NCBI GenBank assembly: GCA_963969495.1
Contig: OZ018330.1
Location: 70,012,710 to 70,076,709 of the forward strand
Reading direction: 5' to 3'
DNA length: 64,000 nucleotides
From: Ceratothoa steindachneri
Taxonomy: Eukaryota > Arthropoda > Malacostraca > Isopoda > Cymothoidae
In this document: one piece after another, positions 1-11,099 of the stretch
Layout: each line of letters starts with the position of its first letter
Numbering within the stretch: the first letter of the stretch is position 1
Program-made: the position numbers and the translations under genes
The notes under the pieces: model-generated
The model's input: the letters and a program-made list of their open reading frames with translations, nothing else
The model's database searches: none
What the model was told of the DNA's origin: nothing

Positions 1-296
1 ATCTAAAGACCTTCTAGTGGCAAAAAGGTTATTTTAATCAGGGATGTGCTTCTGTAAGAAAAGAAGTTTCCTGGTCGAGTTCTACTTCTTCAATTTCTCT
101 TTTGGGCTCACGCGCGCGCGAGATTTTAAGATCCGTGAGTATAATCCAGCCGATAGTAGCTGGATCCAAGCGTAGATGAGAAATTCCGGGTCTCCTCTTC
201 ACTTAACATACGTAGCGTTGAAAACAGAAGACACTTGTAGTAAGAATTCTTTGTAGCTTTTCCTCCTTTACCAATGCAGGTTGTCTTTCCACTATG
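1..296. other. unassigned sequence
   Basis: I see no coding region, repeat or RNA gene that I can support here. A short CG-alternating run lies near 110-120. Confidence 0.3.
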
Positions 297-500
297 TATA
301 CTTTTCTACTTAAACATAAGGGTAACAAAATTAACCAATCACAATTTATGAAAATTTTAAGGACAAACCAATATTCAAACATAGGCACTGCTTGTTTTTC
401 TATTTAAACATAAGGGCTACAATATTGACCAATCACAGTTAAGGAAATTTTTAAGGACAAACTAACGTTTAAATCATAAGTGCTACAGAATGATTGACTT
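297..500 (+). repeat. tandem dimer of a ~94-bp dispersed repeat
   Basis: Two units lie head to tail. Unit 1 starts near 301 and unit 2 near 395. Each carries the shared blocks TTAAACATAAGGG, ACCAATCACA and TTAAGGACAAAC. The same dimer, in the same phase, occurs in reverse complement at 16795-17006. The dispersed, dimeric form suggests part of an uncharacterised transposon or a small satellite. No coding potential is apparent. Confidence 0.75.
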
Positions 501-949
501 GACTGCGTTGGTTGCCGGACGCTAGTCTGCTTTCCTTAAATTGGTGAAGAGAATATTCTTGTGCTATTGCCAATTTCCTTCCGATATTGTGCATTTTAGT
601 CTAGCGCGTATACGTGACAAAATCGTAAGAGCTATTAACAGTGTCAAGTGAAAATACCATTGAAAAACATTGTCGTAAATTACGAGTGAATTTTCAAGTG
701 GAAACTTTTCTCACTCGATTTCGAGAGCCTGTTTCGGGGATTAAACTTGCCCTCCCCCCCACCTCATTCTACGTCGTGTCTTCCTTGGTCGGACAACAAC
801 CTGTTTGGCATTCGAAAAGCGCCCTACTCTGGAGGTAAAGTGCCTTGCAAAAAACTATATTTTGGGAGTGAGACACCTTTCTTGAAAAATCCCCTTTTCT
901 TTTAAACTTGGTGATAGATTTTCTCTCAAACTACACACACGCACACCTA
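501..949. other. unassigned sequence upstream of J1
   Basis: No supported gene. Part of this may be the 5' untranslated region of the J1 retrotransposon, whose ORF1 begins close to 950, but I cannot fix a 5' end. A short C-run lies near 750. Confidence 0.3.
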
Positions 950-2282
950 CAAACGCAAATAAACACAGGCTCACTCCGTGGGGATTTTCCCTTTGAAATC
1001 AAATTTCCCAGTATCACAAATGAGGAAGTGGAAAAATAAATGAAGGACACCTGGCGGATTCTGCTGAAGACCCTCTCTGATGGCCCCAAGCCTGACCGAG
1101 GGAGAGTCTTCGCAAAAATCTATGGCGACTTGGGTATAGCATTGGTTAGACTCATCGATACTCACAATGGTTACGCTGCAATCTGTTCTAAGGAGGATAA
1201 CACACCGCAGTGTTATCCTTCGCCGCCTCGATTCATGGATATGGGTGCACTCAGTTGAATAAATTCAGGCGGAGGTGGAAAAGTACCACACCTGTGCGAA
1301 GGTTGCTGAAATCATTAAGTTCAAAGATTACACACACGTATTTAAGATTGACTTTCCTGATACGGCAATGGCGGTTAAGGCCACGGAGGGAGGTATGCTC
1401 CTCTTAAACGTCTGCGTCTGCCCTGAGCAGATCGAACGCGAGGAGTTTATTGACCTCCAGATGTGCTTCAAGTGCTACAAGTACGAGGAACACACCATGG
1501 CCACCTGCCCCAGGGAGAACGTCCTTCTGTGTTCTATCTGCTCGTCAGATACACATTTATTGACAGGCTTTAATTCTACCTCCTTGAAGAGTCTTAACTG
1601 TGCAGGAGTGCATGAGACGCTGTCAATAGCATGCCCGATCAAGAAAAAACACTTAAAGCAAAAGGCAAACCAAAAAAGACTGGCTGAAGAGGCGAAAGCT
1701 AATAGCACCTACGCCAAGGTTGCTAATGCTGCTGTGGCGAAATCAAAGGAAACTAAGACATACCCGCACGTTGAGAACGAAAACTCGACGAGAATTATGT
1801 GTGGCATCTATTATGCTCACATCGCGAATCTCTCCTCCTCGGAGACCTTTGCGAAGGAACTTAATAGAATGCTGACGCACAATGGAATGGAAGAAATGTG
1901 GTTTCCAGAGAATTCACAATACAAGGAGATTCTAAAAATTAGTCTCAAGCCCCAGTGTGAGACTAGTTGCCTGAAGATCCCCACCCCCAGTAGCGCCCCA
2001 GTTCCTTCCAGGGACCCCAGGATCAAGCCATCAAAAGAAAGAGAAACCAACCCACGCACCGAGAAACAGAACAAAGCCAATGACACTGTACAACAAAACG
2101 CACATATACGCACACAAAATATAAAAGCTTCGGAAACTGAGACTGTGGGACCCGAGGGAGGGGCATGCTCACCCCGCTTCCGGAAAACCTCACAGCCTCA
2201 GAGACGCCCGAGCTCATCCTCTTCTTGTAAGAGGGAACCTAGGCACGTATATCACTTAAGAAAAACAAACTTAAAGGTATAA
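950..2282 (+). pseudogene. J1 ORF1: zinc-knuckle RNA-binding (Gag-like) protein, broken
   Basis: ORF1 proteins of Jockey-type LINEs bind the element RNA and form the ribonucleoprotein. The frame can be followed from about 970. There is a stop just before the Met at 1040, a block to 1258 (VFAKIYGDLGIALVRLIDTH), then a shift into the 335-residue frame at 1275-2282. That frame has a CX2CX5HX4C knuckle (CFKCYKYEEHTMATC) near residue 62 and further Cys/His-rich sequence ending in C-x2-H/IACP-like residues. Copy J3 shows three knuckles in the same place. A Lys/Arg-rich linker follows. The C-terminal domain seen just before ORF2 in J3 and J6 is degraded here. Confidence 0.75.
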
Positions 2283-3412
2283 GCTGTCAAAAGGTCCCCT
2301 TTCCTTAAGGAGATGGACAGCCCTTGATGTAACGGAAGGATTAATATCCAGAAGGTACAAATAGGAATTTACCTCGGACGAATGCAATGAAAAGGAAGTC
2401 GAAGAGGCTTTACTCCAAGTCTTAATAAAATTGACTCCGGAATCTTTCATCACACTCACTGGTGGTGAATTTAGAAAGAAACGACCAGGAAAAACTATCA
2501 GCCTCCATTCACTCCACAAGGACCTAAGCTCGTAATAGAATAAGTCATAAAAACAACATAAACACACACATAGGAATCTATACTGAACAAGACAACGGAG
2601 ACATTCAAAATACTACATTTTAACTCGAACGGTTGGACGGACAAAAGAGTACTCTATGGTAACGTAATACGACAATGTGACTCAGACGTTGTATTTATCT
2701 CAGAACATGGATTAAATGACACGGATAGGATAAATTTTTTCCCTACGAAGTCTTAACCAAAATTCACAGCATAGAACGTTTTGATGGATGTACAATAGCT
2801 GCTAAACGAGGTCTTGACTTCAGATCAATAAGTGGACTCGATGAGTCATACCTCTCTGTAGAGGTCCTATGGTAGTGGGCCCCCTGGTCGTCGCAACAGG
2901 GTACCAGCCCTCGAGGAGAAGGTACTTACCCCTTCACAACTTCTTGCAGCTTTGTGGTCACGGCAGAACCGTTCTTTTTGCTGGCGACCTCAATGCGAGG
3001 AGTGCTGCCTCAGACTACACGTCGACCAACACAGCAGGTAGGAATCTTGAGATACTTATTGAAAGGCAAATTATAACAAGAATTGAGCCAAACTTGCCCA
3101 CATACATCACGCACAGAGCAGCCACAAAACCAGACACAGTGCTCACCAGCAATTTTTTCCCCTATAATTACTCCATTGAACCGGACCCTCCTGTCCCCAG
3201 CGACCACCAGGCTATCCTTATTAAAATCTCCATCGCCCCTATTTAGGTCCCCATCCTAGAAGAAAAGAGCTACGCTCAGGCAAACTAGGATACGTATAAA
3301 AAACTCCTCGAAAATTACATTTTCCGACCTCTTAATTGATGCAAATTTAGAAGAAAATGGACGAGGAGATGGACAAATGACACTTATTAAGGACCAACAG
3401 AAAACACTTTGA

Positions 3413-3690
3413 GACAATTTAATAGACAGATTTGACCTAGAAAATGACTCACGCACATTTGGCAGACTTTAAAAAGACTAAAATGAGGACAGACACAAAC
3501 GACAATAAAACTTACACGATACGGAAATTACTGAGACTCAAGAAATCGAAGAAGAATTCAGACTCTTCTGGTCATCTATTTTTAAGATATCCCCGGAAGA
3601 GAATGATAACTTCGATTTGGACTTCGAAGACGGAATTATAAATGATCTGAATGACCAGACAATTTAATAGACAGATTTGACCTAGAAAAT
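3413..3690 (+). repeat. 33-bp direct repeat pair inside J1 ORF2
   Basis: The same 33 bases occur at 3413-3445 and at 3658-3690. In the other J copies this part of ORF2 is not duplicated, and the second copy sits where a different stretch is expected (before the HHCVSHER-like residues). It looks like a short templated insertion made during repair. Confidence 0.7.
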
Positions 3691-4018
3691 AAATCACCAT
3701 TGTGTATCGCACGAAAGGAATATGGGGAGATTCTGCGGTAGAATTACTGCCGAAGAACTCTCGGTAACCTTAAAACCCTTTCGTGAACGAGCATCTGGGC
3801 GTACAGAACTGAAACAGAAAAATATAATAAGAGCCCCGCCTAACATCCTTCTGGGGCTCATGAATATCATGAATGCGTGCTTAAACGTGGGTTACTTCCC
3901 TGACCACTGGAATGTAGCAAAAATTATTTTCATTCCCAAAGCTGGTAAGCCACCGGACAGTCCAGTTAACTCCAGGCCTATATCTCTTAGAATTTGAGGG
4001 GAAAGTCTTTGAGAATAT

Positions 4019-5266
4019 TGTTGTAGAATAGGCTCTCGACGATATACCATATATAACTATTCGTTGAGGGAATTCTAATATTTCGAGTGCGTGGTAATCT
4101 GATTGACCGAGGTTAGTCCAAAAGGAGGGGAGGCCTGGAGAGGCTTATTTATCTTTAATCTGCTTAAGAAGTGGAACGGAGCACAATGATAAAGAATATG
4201 CCTATCATTAATAAAATAGTTCTATTAATTAAACTATCAACAACACATAAAAAAATGTTTACATAAACGGAGAATGAAAAGGGTCGTGGGAATATCTGAC
4301 TAATCCGAGGATTAAGATTTGGAGAGATTTAAAAAGGTAAACAAATAAAAATTAAATGGGGGGAATGGTTCGCTAAACCATTTAAAGCACAGGGTAGCGT
4401 TGACAAAAGGTTAAATGATTAAAGGTAATGCTCAGCTTACGTAATTACAAAGTTGTTATGCAGAGGAAGACGATGCGAAGGAATCTTCGGTCCACTGGCG
4501 ATTTTCAGCAGAAGGGTTCTTCGGGGGGTTGTCCTTAGCGAAGGGGAAGGATTGTCTTCGAAGAGTGAGAGCAAAGTGGGGCTCGAAAGTACGAGCGATC
4601 TTTATGACAGCAAATCGGGGATGTTCTAGATGAACAATAAAGGTTATTGTTGAAACCAAGCGTTCTCTTGAAGAACGTTAAAAAGGGGGGAATTAAATTA
4701 TCCTGACGTGATGTCTTGCGAATGAGAACCGTTTCTTGACGAACGGTCTTGAATAACAATAGCTGTTCTAACGTTGTTCTCTTTCTGAACAACAGGGGGG
4801 GCCTTGTTGACTTTGCATCTCGAAGGCATGAACATTGGCACTCAAGGGATAATGTCCTCTTCTGGACAATAAGGGGGTTTTCGAGGTAGAGAGTTCCTAG
4901 GTGCACAAGGGAGACCGGATCGGCGTGATGTCTCGCGAAGATAATCGGGATCTGCTTCAATTGGGGAAAGCTATTGTATAAGTACCCGGAGCCGTCTCCA
5001 TGGCGTAGAGGATAATTGAGTGGGGGACTTCGGGGGAATGCCCCGGTCGCGGCTGGGAAAATACCTTACCTGCCCATAAGCCTAACTCAATCTGGCAAGA
5101 TCGACGTATGGAGGCGAAACGGGGGAGAGAACCTCCTTGATTAATTATTTGCTATGGTGGCGATAACGCGCTCTGCTTCCTCTCGCAGAAGCACGTGGGT
5201 AGCATGTGTTTATTTCTAACATGTGATAGTGGCTGAATTTAAGTGGCATCAGACTGTTCTATCACA
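4019..5266 (-). mobile_element. solo LTR of a Gypsy-type retrotransposon
   Basis: This 1248-bp insert is an LTR on the - strand. It starts TGTTGTAGAAT and ends GTTCTATCACA on the + strand, and it is flanked by the perfect 5-bp duplication AATAT (4014-4018 and 5267-5271). It aligns, diverged, with the reverse complement of the LTRs of the Gypsy element at 39767-45810. Shared blocks include CTATTCGTTGAGGGAA, CTTAAGAAGTGGAAC, TATCATTAATAAAATAG and AACCATTTAAAGCACAGG. No internal coding region remains, which is what LTR-LTR recombination leaves. The small reading frames in it have no family resemblance and are not called. Confidence 0.9.
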
Positions 5267-6504
5267 AATATATTGGCCAATAGGGTGAATACGTTCCTCG
5301 AAAATAATAATTTGCATAATTACCAAAAATATGGCTTCCGAAGGAAGCGAGGAACGGACACGGTGCTAGCCGTGATCACAGAAAAGTTAGCAAAAGTAAA
5401 AGCAGAAAGACGCCATGCAAATCTGGTACTCTGTGACGTCAAAAATGCCTTTGAAAAAGTATATAGGAAAGGCCTGCAATACAAGATCTTACACTTGGGC
5501 CTCGACCCCATACTTGAAAGGATTCTATGCGATTAAGTAATAGAGAGGAGAGCGTTTGTGGACACTAAAGGATACAGTGGCCCCGAGTTCGAGCTCGAGG
5601 TGGTAGTGCCGCAAGACGGGTGTATAAGTCCATTGCTTTATAACATATAGACCATCGGCCTTCCCCAACCTCTGACTGAAGGCTCATTATACGTCCAATT
5701 TGCGGACGATATAACGATGATCTGCCCGACACCTTATCGGAATGTGAATTATATGGCACAGAGTACGGCGGTAGAAATCGAAATCATCAATTCTTTCGAG
5801 AGAAGATGGAAGATATCTACCAATGCCCCAAAGTTTCGTGTAATTCCACTATTCCAACGGGCCCTCACAGACATCCGTGTGGGGGGTGCGAGCATCCCAT
5901 ACCGCACGGAGGGCACGGTTCTGGGACTCCGGATCACAACTCGTGGATATGGGAGTTACTTAGCTAAACCTACAGCAAATGCACGGAGGAACTTGGCTAA
6001 ATTTTATAGATTCTTAAATCTGAGGACCCCTAACAAACTTAAGATCTATAATGCATGCATTCAATCCAAACTCTTGTATCCCCCGGTCCCTATAAACGCG
6101 AGTTCCCAGATCAAAGTCCTTAACTGCAAAGAGTTCAAGATAAGGCTGTCTATATTATAACGAGAAACCGAAGGAGAGAGTGGAGAAGGCAGAGTGAGTT
6201 CCATAGTGAAATGAGGTTGACCTCTAGAAATGTGGAGCTTCACCGAAGAGCAAAGAATATCTGGGACAACGTACACCAGAGCCTCCCTCCTGAGTTTGTC
6301 CTCGAGTACATGGACTTTAATGACAGAGAACACGCGAAAACTTCTAAAAGCAGTAGACTACTCATTGACAATGACATAAACACACTGTTCACTTAGATTT
6401 CTACAATACTCAAGCAATACAAAGCCAAACATATCCCCCTTTTCCTTAATTAGTCAAGTGCTAATTACCCCTAAATTTTAGCGGAATTATCACGCCTAAA
6501 ATAG

Positions 6505-6545
6505 TAAAAATTAAAAATAAATAAAATAAAAATAAAATAAAACAA
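6505..6545 (+). repeat. A-rich 3' tail of J1
   Basis: The run is made of AAATAAA-like units, about 110 bases after the ORF2 stop. It fits the 3' terminus of a target-primed LINE copy. Confidence 0.5.
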
Positions 6546-6607
6546 ACTCAAAATCTCTTCACCAAAGCAACAGGGATCAAAACCCCTTTGCTATAAATGC
6601 TTGAATG

Positions 6608-6718
<111 letters not shown>

Positions 6719-6929
6719 TACCAGGCCAAACCGAAAGAGGCAAAGTTTTCGAAACGATCTTCGGAAAACTCAGTGTCGCAGACATTCGCCTAAAACACAC
6801 CCAAACCGGTCTTTGTTTTTTCTAGTGAGTCTCAGCTTGTGATTTCAATTCGAAAAAATTAGTTAAATTTGGTAGTCTTAATGTTGATATGTAACTAATG
6901 ATTAATAATAAAGAAACCTGAACATTAAA

Positions 6930-9110
6930 CTAGTCATTTAGTATATTTTGTCGACTTTGCCACGTGTACTTTGAAGTCACGTCGTCGTCTGTCAAAGCCT
7001 TGCTGCTTTTAAAAGGTCTTTTTCGTCGAGCGACCTCGATTTCCAAGTGTGTACGATAGAACTCGGGAAACAGGCGGGTGTCAATGGCTTGCCAGATCCT
7101 CTTTGTTCTCTCGTGGAGCGCCACGTTGATCGGAGATAATCCAACCAAGGCGTGGAGCTCCATCTGTCTTTTGTATTCATTTCTTTAGGAGCTTAATAGA
7201 ATGCTGACGCACAATGCAACAAAACGCACATATACGCACACAAAATATGGAAGCTTCGGAAACTGAGACTGTGGGACCCGAGGGAGGGGCATGCTCACCC
7301 CGCTTCCGGAATTCTGGATTCTTGGTAGTTTCACAATGTGGGTCTCGGCACTCGCGTTAAGTGGTCCGGGGGGAGGGAGGGTACAGGAGTCTTGAACGGA
7401 TGCACGCATTAAATATCCTGAGTTAATTTGAGAGATTTAAAGTACGAAACCTATAGAATTATCTTAAATCTCTTTTGGAATTCACGAATTTACGCTCGAT
7501 AGGACTCGTGTAACCCCTCGTGCTGATCTTGAGCCCTAGTAAGGGATTCTCTCCCCCTCTACCCGTATATCATTGAAGGTCTTGCGAAACATGATAATCA
7601 TTTTGAATTTTGGGGCATTGGTTGATATCTTCCATCTTCTCTCGTAGGAGTTGATGTTAGCTATCTCCCTAGCCCTGTTTCCTGTGAACATAAGCGGCGA
7701 TACAAATATACGATATATCGTCAGCGAACTGAACGTATACCGAACCCTCGGACAGTGGTTGTGGTAGGTCACGTGTATAAATTTTGTATAATTTGAATTT
7801 GAATTCGGAGCCTTTATGTTCTCTGATTTGTATGTATGCTCTCATCTCCATTATATAATCGCGCAAACCCTCTCAAGAATGGGGTTGAAGCCTACCTAAA
7901 GGATCATAAATTGTAGGTCTCTCTTCCAAACTTTGTCAAAAGCTTTTTTGACATCGCAGAACACCAGGTCGGGATGCCTTTTATCTGGTTTGATCTTAGC
8001 AGGCTTCTCTGTGACAACGGCTAGTGCCGTGTCAGTCACTCTTTTGCGTCTGAAGCCGTGTTGCTGCTCGTTATTCAATTTGGCTTCATCCAGAAAAGAG
8101 TTAACCCTATTAGCCAATATCTTTTGAAGACCTTGCCTGCAAACTCTAATAGAGATATTGAGCGAAAGCTGACAGGGTAGTCCGGGGGCTTTTCCGCTTT
8201 TGGGATGAAAATCATCTTGCCCACTTTCCACTGGTCGTGGAAATAGCCCGCATTCAGGGTAGCATTCATGATGTTTAGTAGCCCCCCCCCCCTCCCCTAA
8301 ACGTTAGGCGAGGCCTGGATATAATTTTCGCGGGTCATTCCCGTGTAACTCGGGGCTCTTTGACGAATGGACTTTAGATTACCGGATTTTGCTACCATAG
8401 TCCCCAATTAATCTTTCCTGCGACACACAATGATGATGAGAGGTTTTATGTATTTGTTTGTTCAGTTCTTGTATAACGTCTTCTTCAAATTCGAGGTCGT
8501 AGTTGTCATTTTCTTCTGGGCTAATTTTAAAGATTGAATACCAAAAAACTCTAAAGTTTTCTTCAATCTCTTCTGTCTCCGTCATTGTTGTGTTATTATG
8601 TTTAATCGTGTAATTTGTGCGTGGAGGTTTTTCTTTTAGACGTTTTACTGTCTGCCAGAAAGTGTGAGAGTCCTTTTCTATGTCAAGCCAGCCTATAAGT
8701 CTGTCCTAAAGTAGTGTTTGTTGGTCTGTGATTAGCCTTCGTAGTTTGTCACTTATTTCACTAACTCTTCTTCACGTTCATGTGTCTGCCATTTTGTGTA
8801 TTTTAGGTTCTTTAGTATGTGGGATTAAATAGACTTATTCGCGTTTTATTTTAGCCCCGTATAGTATACTGGGCGGGGTGCGCTCCCTGTTGTTTATTAT
8901 TTTCCTATATTCGGTGTCCTTGATCGTGTGGAAGCAGTCCAGGGTCAGTTTAACCATATTTTGAGCGAGAGCATCTTTGACCTGCCACTTGGGAACCTTA
9001 TCTGAACATTCCCACTTGTATCTTCCGGTCTTGAGACCTTCCGTTACTTTGCAAGAATCTAGCTCCAATGGAAACAGAACTGATTTAGGGGCAAATATTT
9101 TGAGATTGAA
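6930..9110 (-). pseudogene. J2: deleted copy of the Jockey-like family
   Basis: On the - strand, reading from high to low coordinates, there is an ORF1 C-terminal domain (9068-8835, with the TGRYKWEC... block). Next comes the ORF2 linker (8585-8379, ISPEENDNYDLEFEEDV). RT blocks follow: GYFHDQWKVGKMIFIPK at 8269-8200, HGFRRKRVTDTALAVV and DVKKAFDKVW at 8110-7910, and the C-terminal domain (7700-7540 and 7163-6930). The whole endonuclease is missing, and stops and shifts are frequent. The copy is interrupted at 7192-7311 by a + strand patch that matches J1 ORF1. Confidence 0.75.
7192..7311 (+). repeat. rearranged patch of J1-type ORF1 sequence inside J2
   Basis: Bases 7192-7216 match 1860-1884 and bases 7217-7311 match 2091-2185 of J1 almost exactly, joined without the intervening 206 bases. 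The patch is in + orientation within a - strand element. It therefore comes from a separate event: either a deleted insertion or filler DNA copied during break repair. Confidence 0.8.
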
Positions 9111-9239
9111 TTTACTCGCGTGGTATTTGAGCTGGTGCTCACTTCCTTTGCGTTGAGGAGGAGGTTGACCTTGGGCGGCGGGTTTTTAAGGTTTTTCTTG
9201 AATTTGCCGTCGACTCAATCTCTGTATAGGTGATCGCAC

Positions 9240-11010
9240 GAAGGAGGAAATAACAGAAAATATAGAAGCCAATCAGAGCTGGGCGAAAGTTTCTGAAATA
9301 ATAAAATTCAGGAATCAAAGAGAAAATCAATAATACACTCATGTATTCAAGGTGATTTCAAGGAGACGGAGATGGCCAAGAAGGCCAAAGAAAAGAGTCG
9401 GCTAGTCTTCCATGCAAAGATCAGTGGGGACCAGATCAAATGTGAAGAATTCATGCCGGTGCAGATGTGTTTCCGCTGCTACAAAATGGAGCAGCACGCC
9501 ACCAAAGATTGCCAAGAAGCAGAGGAGACATGTTCCAGGTGCAGTGAAAGGGGTCATGGATGGAAAAACTGCATGAAGAACGAGAAGTGTGTCAACTGCG
9601 AGCAGGGCCACAGAGCACTAGCCATGGCTTGCCCCTTGAAAGAAACATAATCAAAAGAAAACAAGCTGCAAAGAAAGAGGAAGAACAGAGGAGGAGGACA
9701 ACTTCGTATGCACAAGCAGCAAAAATGTCCCACCCAACACAAACCTCGAAAAAACCTACATCAAACTTGAGAACGAGGAGTCAACAAAAATTCTTATCTG
9801 TATATTTTATGCGCGCGTAAGAAATCTTACGAATCCGGGCACGTTCTCAAGTGAGCTCAAACTGCTGCTAAAGAAAAACAATCTGGGTGAGATGTGGTTC
9901 CCAGAGAACCCGCCTTCATGAGATTGTAGGGGTGCGAAGATGTATAAGAGAAAAACTTCCTTCCAAAAGCGAGAATATAAATAGCCCATTAAATTACCAG
10001 GTCAGCATGGACTTGGCCGTAGCGTGACGGTAGAGTGCTAGCCTCTGAATTCAAAGACCCGAGATCGATCCCAGACAGTCCAAAAATTTTAAAAAGGAGA
10101 AGGTCCCAGAATAAAACGGAAAACGCCTTATGGACAACTCAAGAAATCGATTCAAGAGAAAACCGCTGTCAAGAAAAACGGAAAGAAAACGACTTCAAGG
10201 GCTAACTCATCACATCATCAAGAATTAAGAAGGAATCATCACATCAAGATAAATGCAAGTTAAATGGAAGATACATTCAAGACAAAAGAATTACGAAGAT
10301 CAAGAATTATCCCAGCCAATAAGTATAACGAAAAGGCAGATAAACGGAGTCAATGTTTCAAGGAGCAACTACAGCAATATAGAGATAATCAAGATGATCA
10401 AGAATAATATAGATGAATAAAGATAAATGGAAAATAGAGAATGCCCCCCTTCCATAAGATATTCTGCAATTGCAATTCTCCCCAAAGGTGAATGAAGAGG
10501 TAGTTGCAGCCACGTCTCCCAACCCTACTGAAATAACGGACTCACATCACAAGGATCAAGGGAAAAAAACACAGGACCCATCTGGAGACCTGACCCCAGA
10601 ATTGTAGGAAGAAAAGAGAGGGAAGAAAAAGCAAGGAAAGCTACCGTAGCATTGAGAGCTGCCACAAACGAACCTCATAGAAGAGAATTCCAAACTACAA
10701 CCGACGCAGACTCGGACAGCAACAGTACCCAGAGCAAACCCGCAAGAGAAAGTAACACTAAAAGAACAAAAAAATAGAAAACAAGCACAGGTACGACGGT
10801 GAGGAACTAGGCCTGAAAGTTTATGCTTCTGACAAGACCCCTTTCCCTAAACAAATATCCCTCGCGGACATCACCAAAGGCATTAACAACCAGAAACTCA
10901 AATGGACAATAACAGAATCGGAAGATGAAATTGAAGTTGCGGTAGCACTCTAAGCAGGTACAGTGAAACTCGACAACGCTTCCTTATTTACGATCACAGC
11001 CATGAAATAC
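9240..11010 (+). pseudogene. J3 ORF1: zinc-knuckle Gag-like protein, broken
   Basis: This is the counterpart of J1 ORF1. The N-terminal block (SWAKVSEIIKFRN) starts near 9265. The frame 9372-9650 has three consecutive knuckles: CFRCYKMEQHATKDC (CX2CX5HX4C), CSRCSERGHGWKNC (CX2CX4HX4C) and CVNCEQGHRALAMAC (CX2CX3HX6C). A shifted frame continues with a Lys/Arg/Gln-rich stretch to about 9820 and a GEMWFPEN block near 9900. A tRNA-like sequence interrupts at 10009-10081. The C-terminal domain resumes near 10790-10990 (KLKWTITESEDEIEV), just upstream of ORF2. Many stops. Confidence 0.7.
10009..10081 (+). other. tRNA-like sequence, probably a tRNA-derived SINE or pseudo-tRNA
   Basis: This 73-base block can be read with a 5-bp acceptor-like stem (GGACT with AGTCC). 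It has an A-box-like TGGCCGTAGCG and a B box GATCGATCC (10063-10071) fitting the RNA polymerase III consensus GWTCRANNC. The presumptive anticodon loop CTCTGAA would give CUG, but the anticodon and acceptor stems pair poorly. It is therefore not called as a functional tRNA. It sits inside J3 ORF1, so it is likely a small insertion. Confidence 0.4.
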
Positions 11011-11099
11011 AAGAAGACAAAGATCTGAAAGCACAAGCAATAAGCAGCACACTCTAGAAGTTCGCACAAAACATGGAGAACATAAATAACGCCCTAAAA

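Larger units (their letters stand above)
2600..6396 (+). pseudogene. J1 ORF2: endonuclease-reverse transcriptase, broken and interrupted
   Basis: ORF2 would nick target DNA and copy the element RNA. Endonuclease motifs are ISEHGLND near 2700, a GDLNAR block near 2985 and PSDHQA near 3200, the last two in the frame 2869-3246. RT blocks follow at 3722-3997 (GYFPDHWNVAKIIFIPKAGK), 5268-5536 (HNYQKYGFRRKRGTDTVLA, then a DVKNAFEKV palm strand), the FADD catalytic box near 5700, and a C-terminal domain through 5717-6160 and 6211-6396 ending NTLFT-stop. The coding sequence is cut by the solo LTR at 4019-5266. Removing that insert and one copy of its duplication puts ...GKVFENI directly in frame with LANRV, so the insertion hit a continuous RT. 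There are several other frameshifts. Confidence 0.8.
950..6545 (+). mobile_element. J1: near full-length Jockey-like non-LTR retrotransposon, inactive
   Basis: The order is ORF1 (zinc-knuckle protein), ORF2 (endonuclease then RT) and an A-rich 3' tail at about 6505-6545, the standard layout of Jockey-type LINEs. Seven other copies of the same family lie in this window (J2-J8), which helps define its parts. J1 is broken by stops and frameshifts in both ORFs and by a 1248-bp solo LTR at 4019-5266. The clade is inferred from a CCHC ORF1, an APE-type endonuclease and the absence of an RNase H domain after the RT. The exact clade needs a phylogeny. Confidence 0.8.

Noticed and set aside
10009..10081. 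Functional tRNA gene
   Set aside because: The anticodon stem does not pair and the acceptor stem pairs only over 5 bases.
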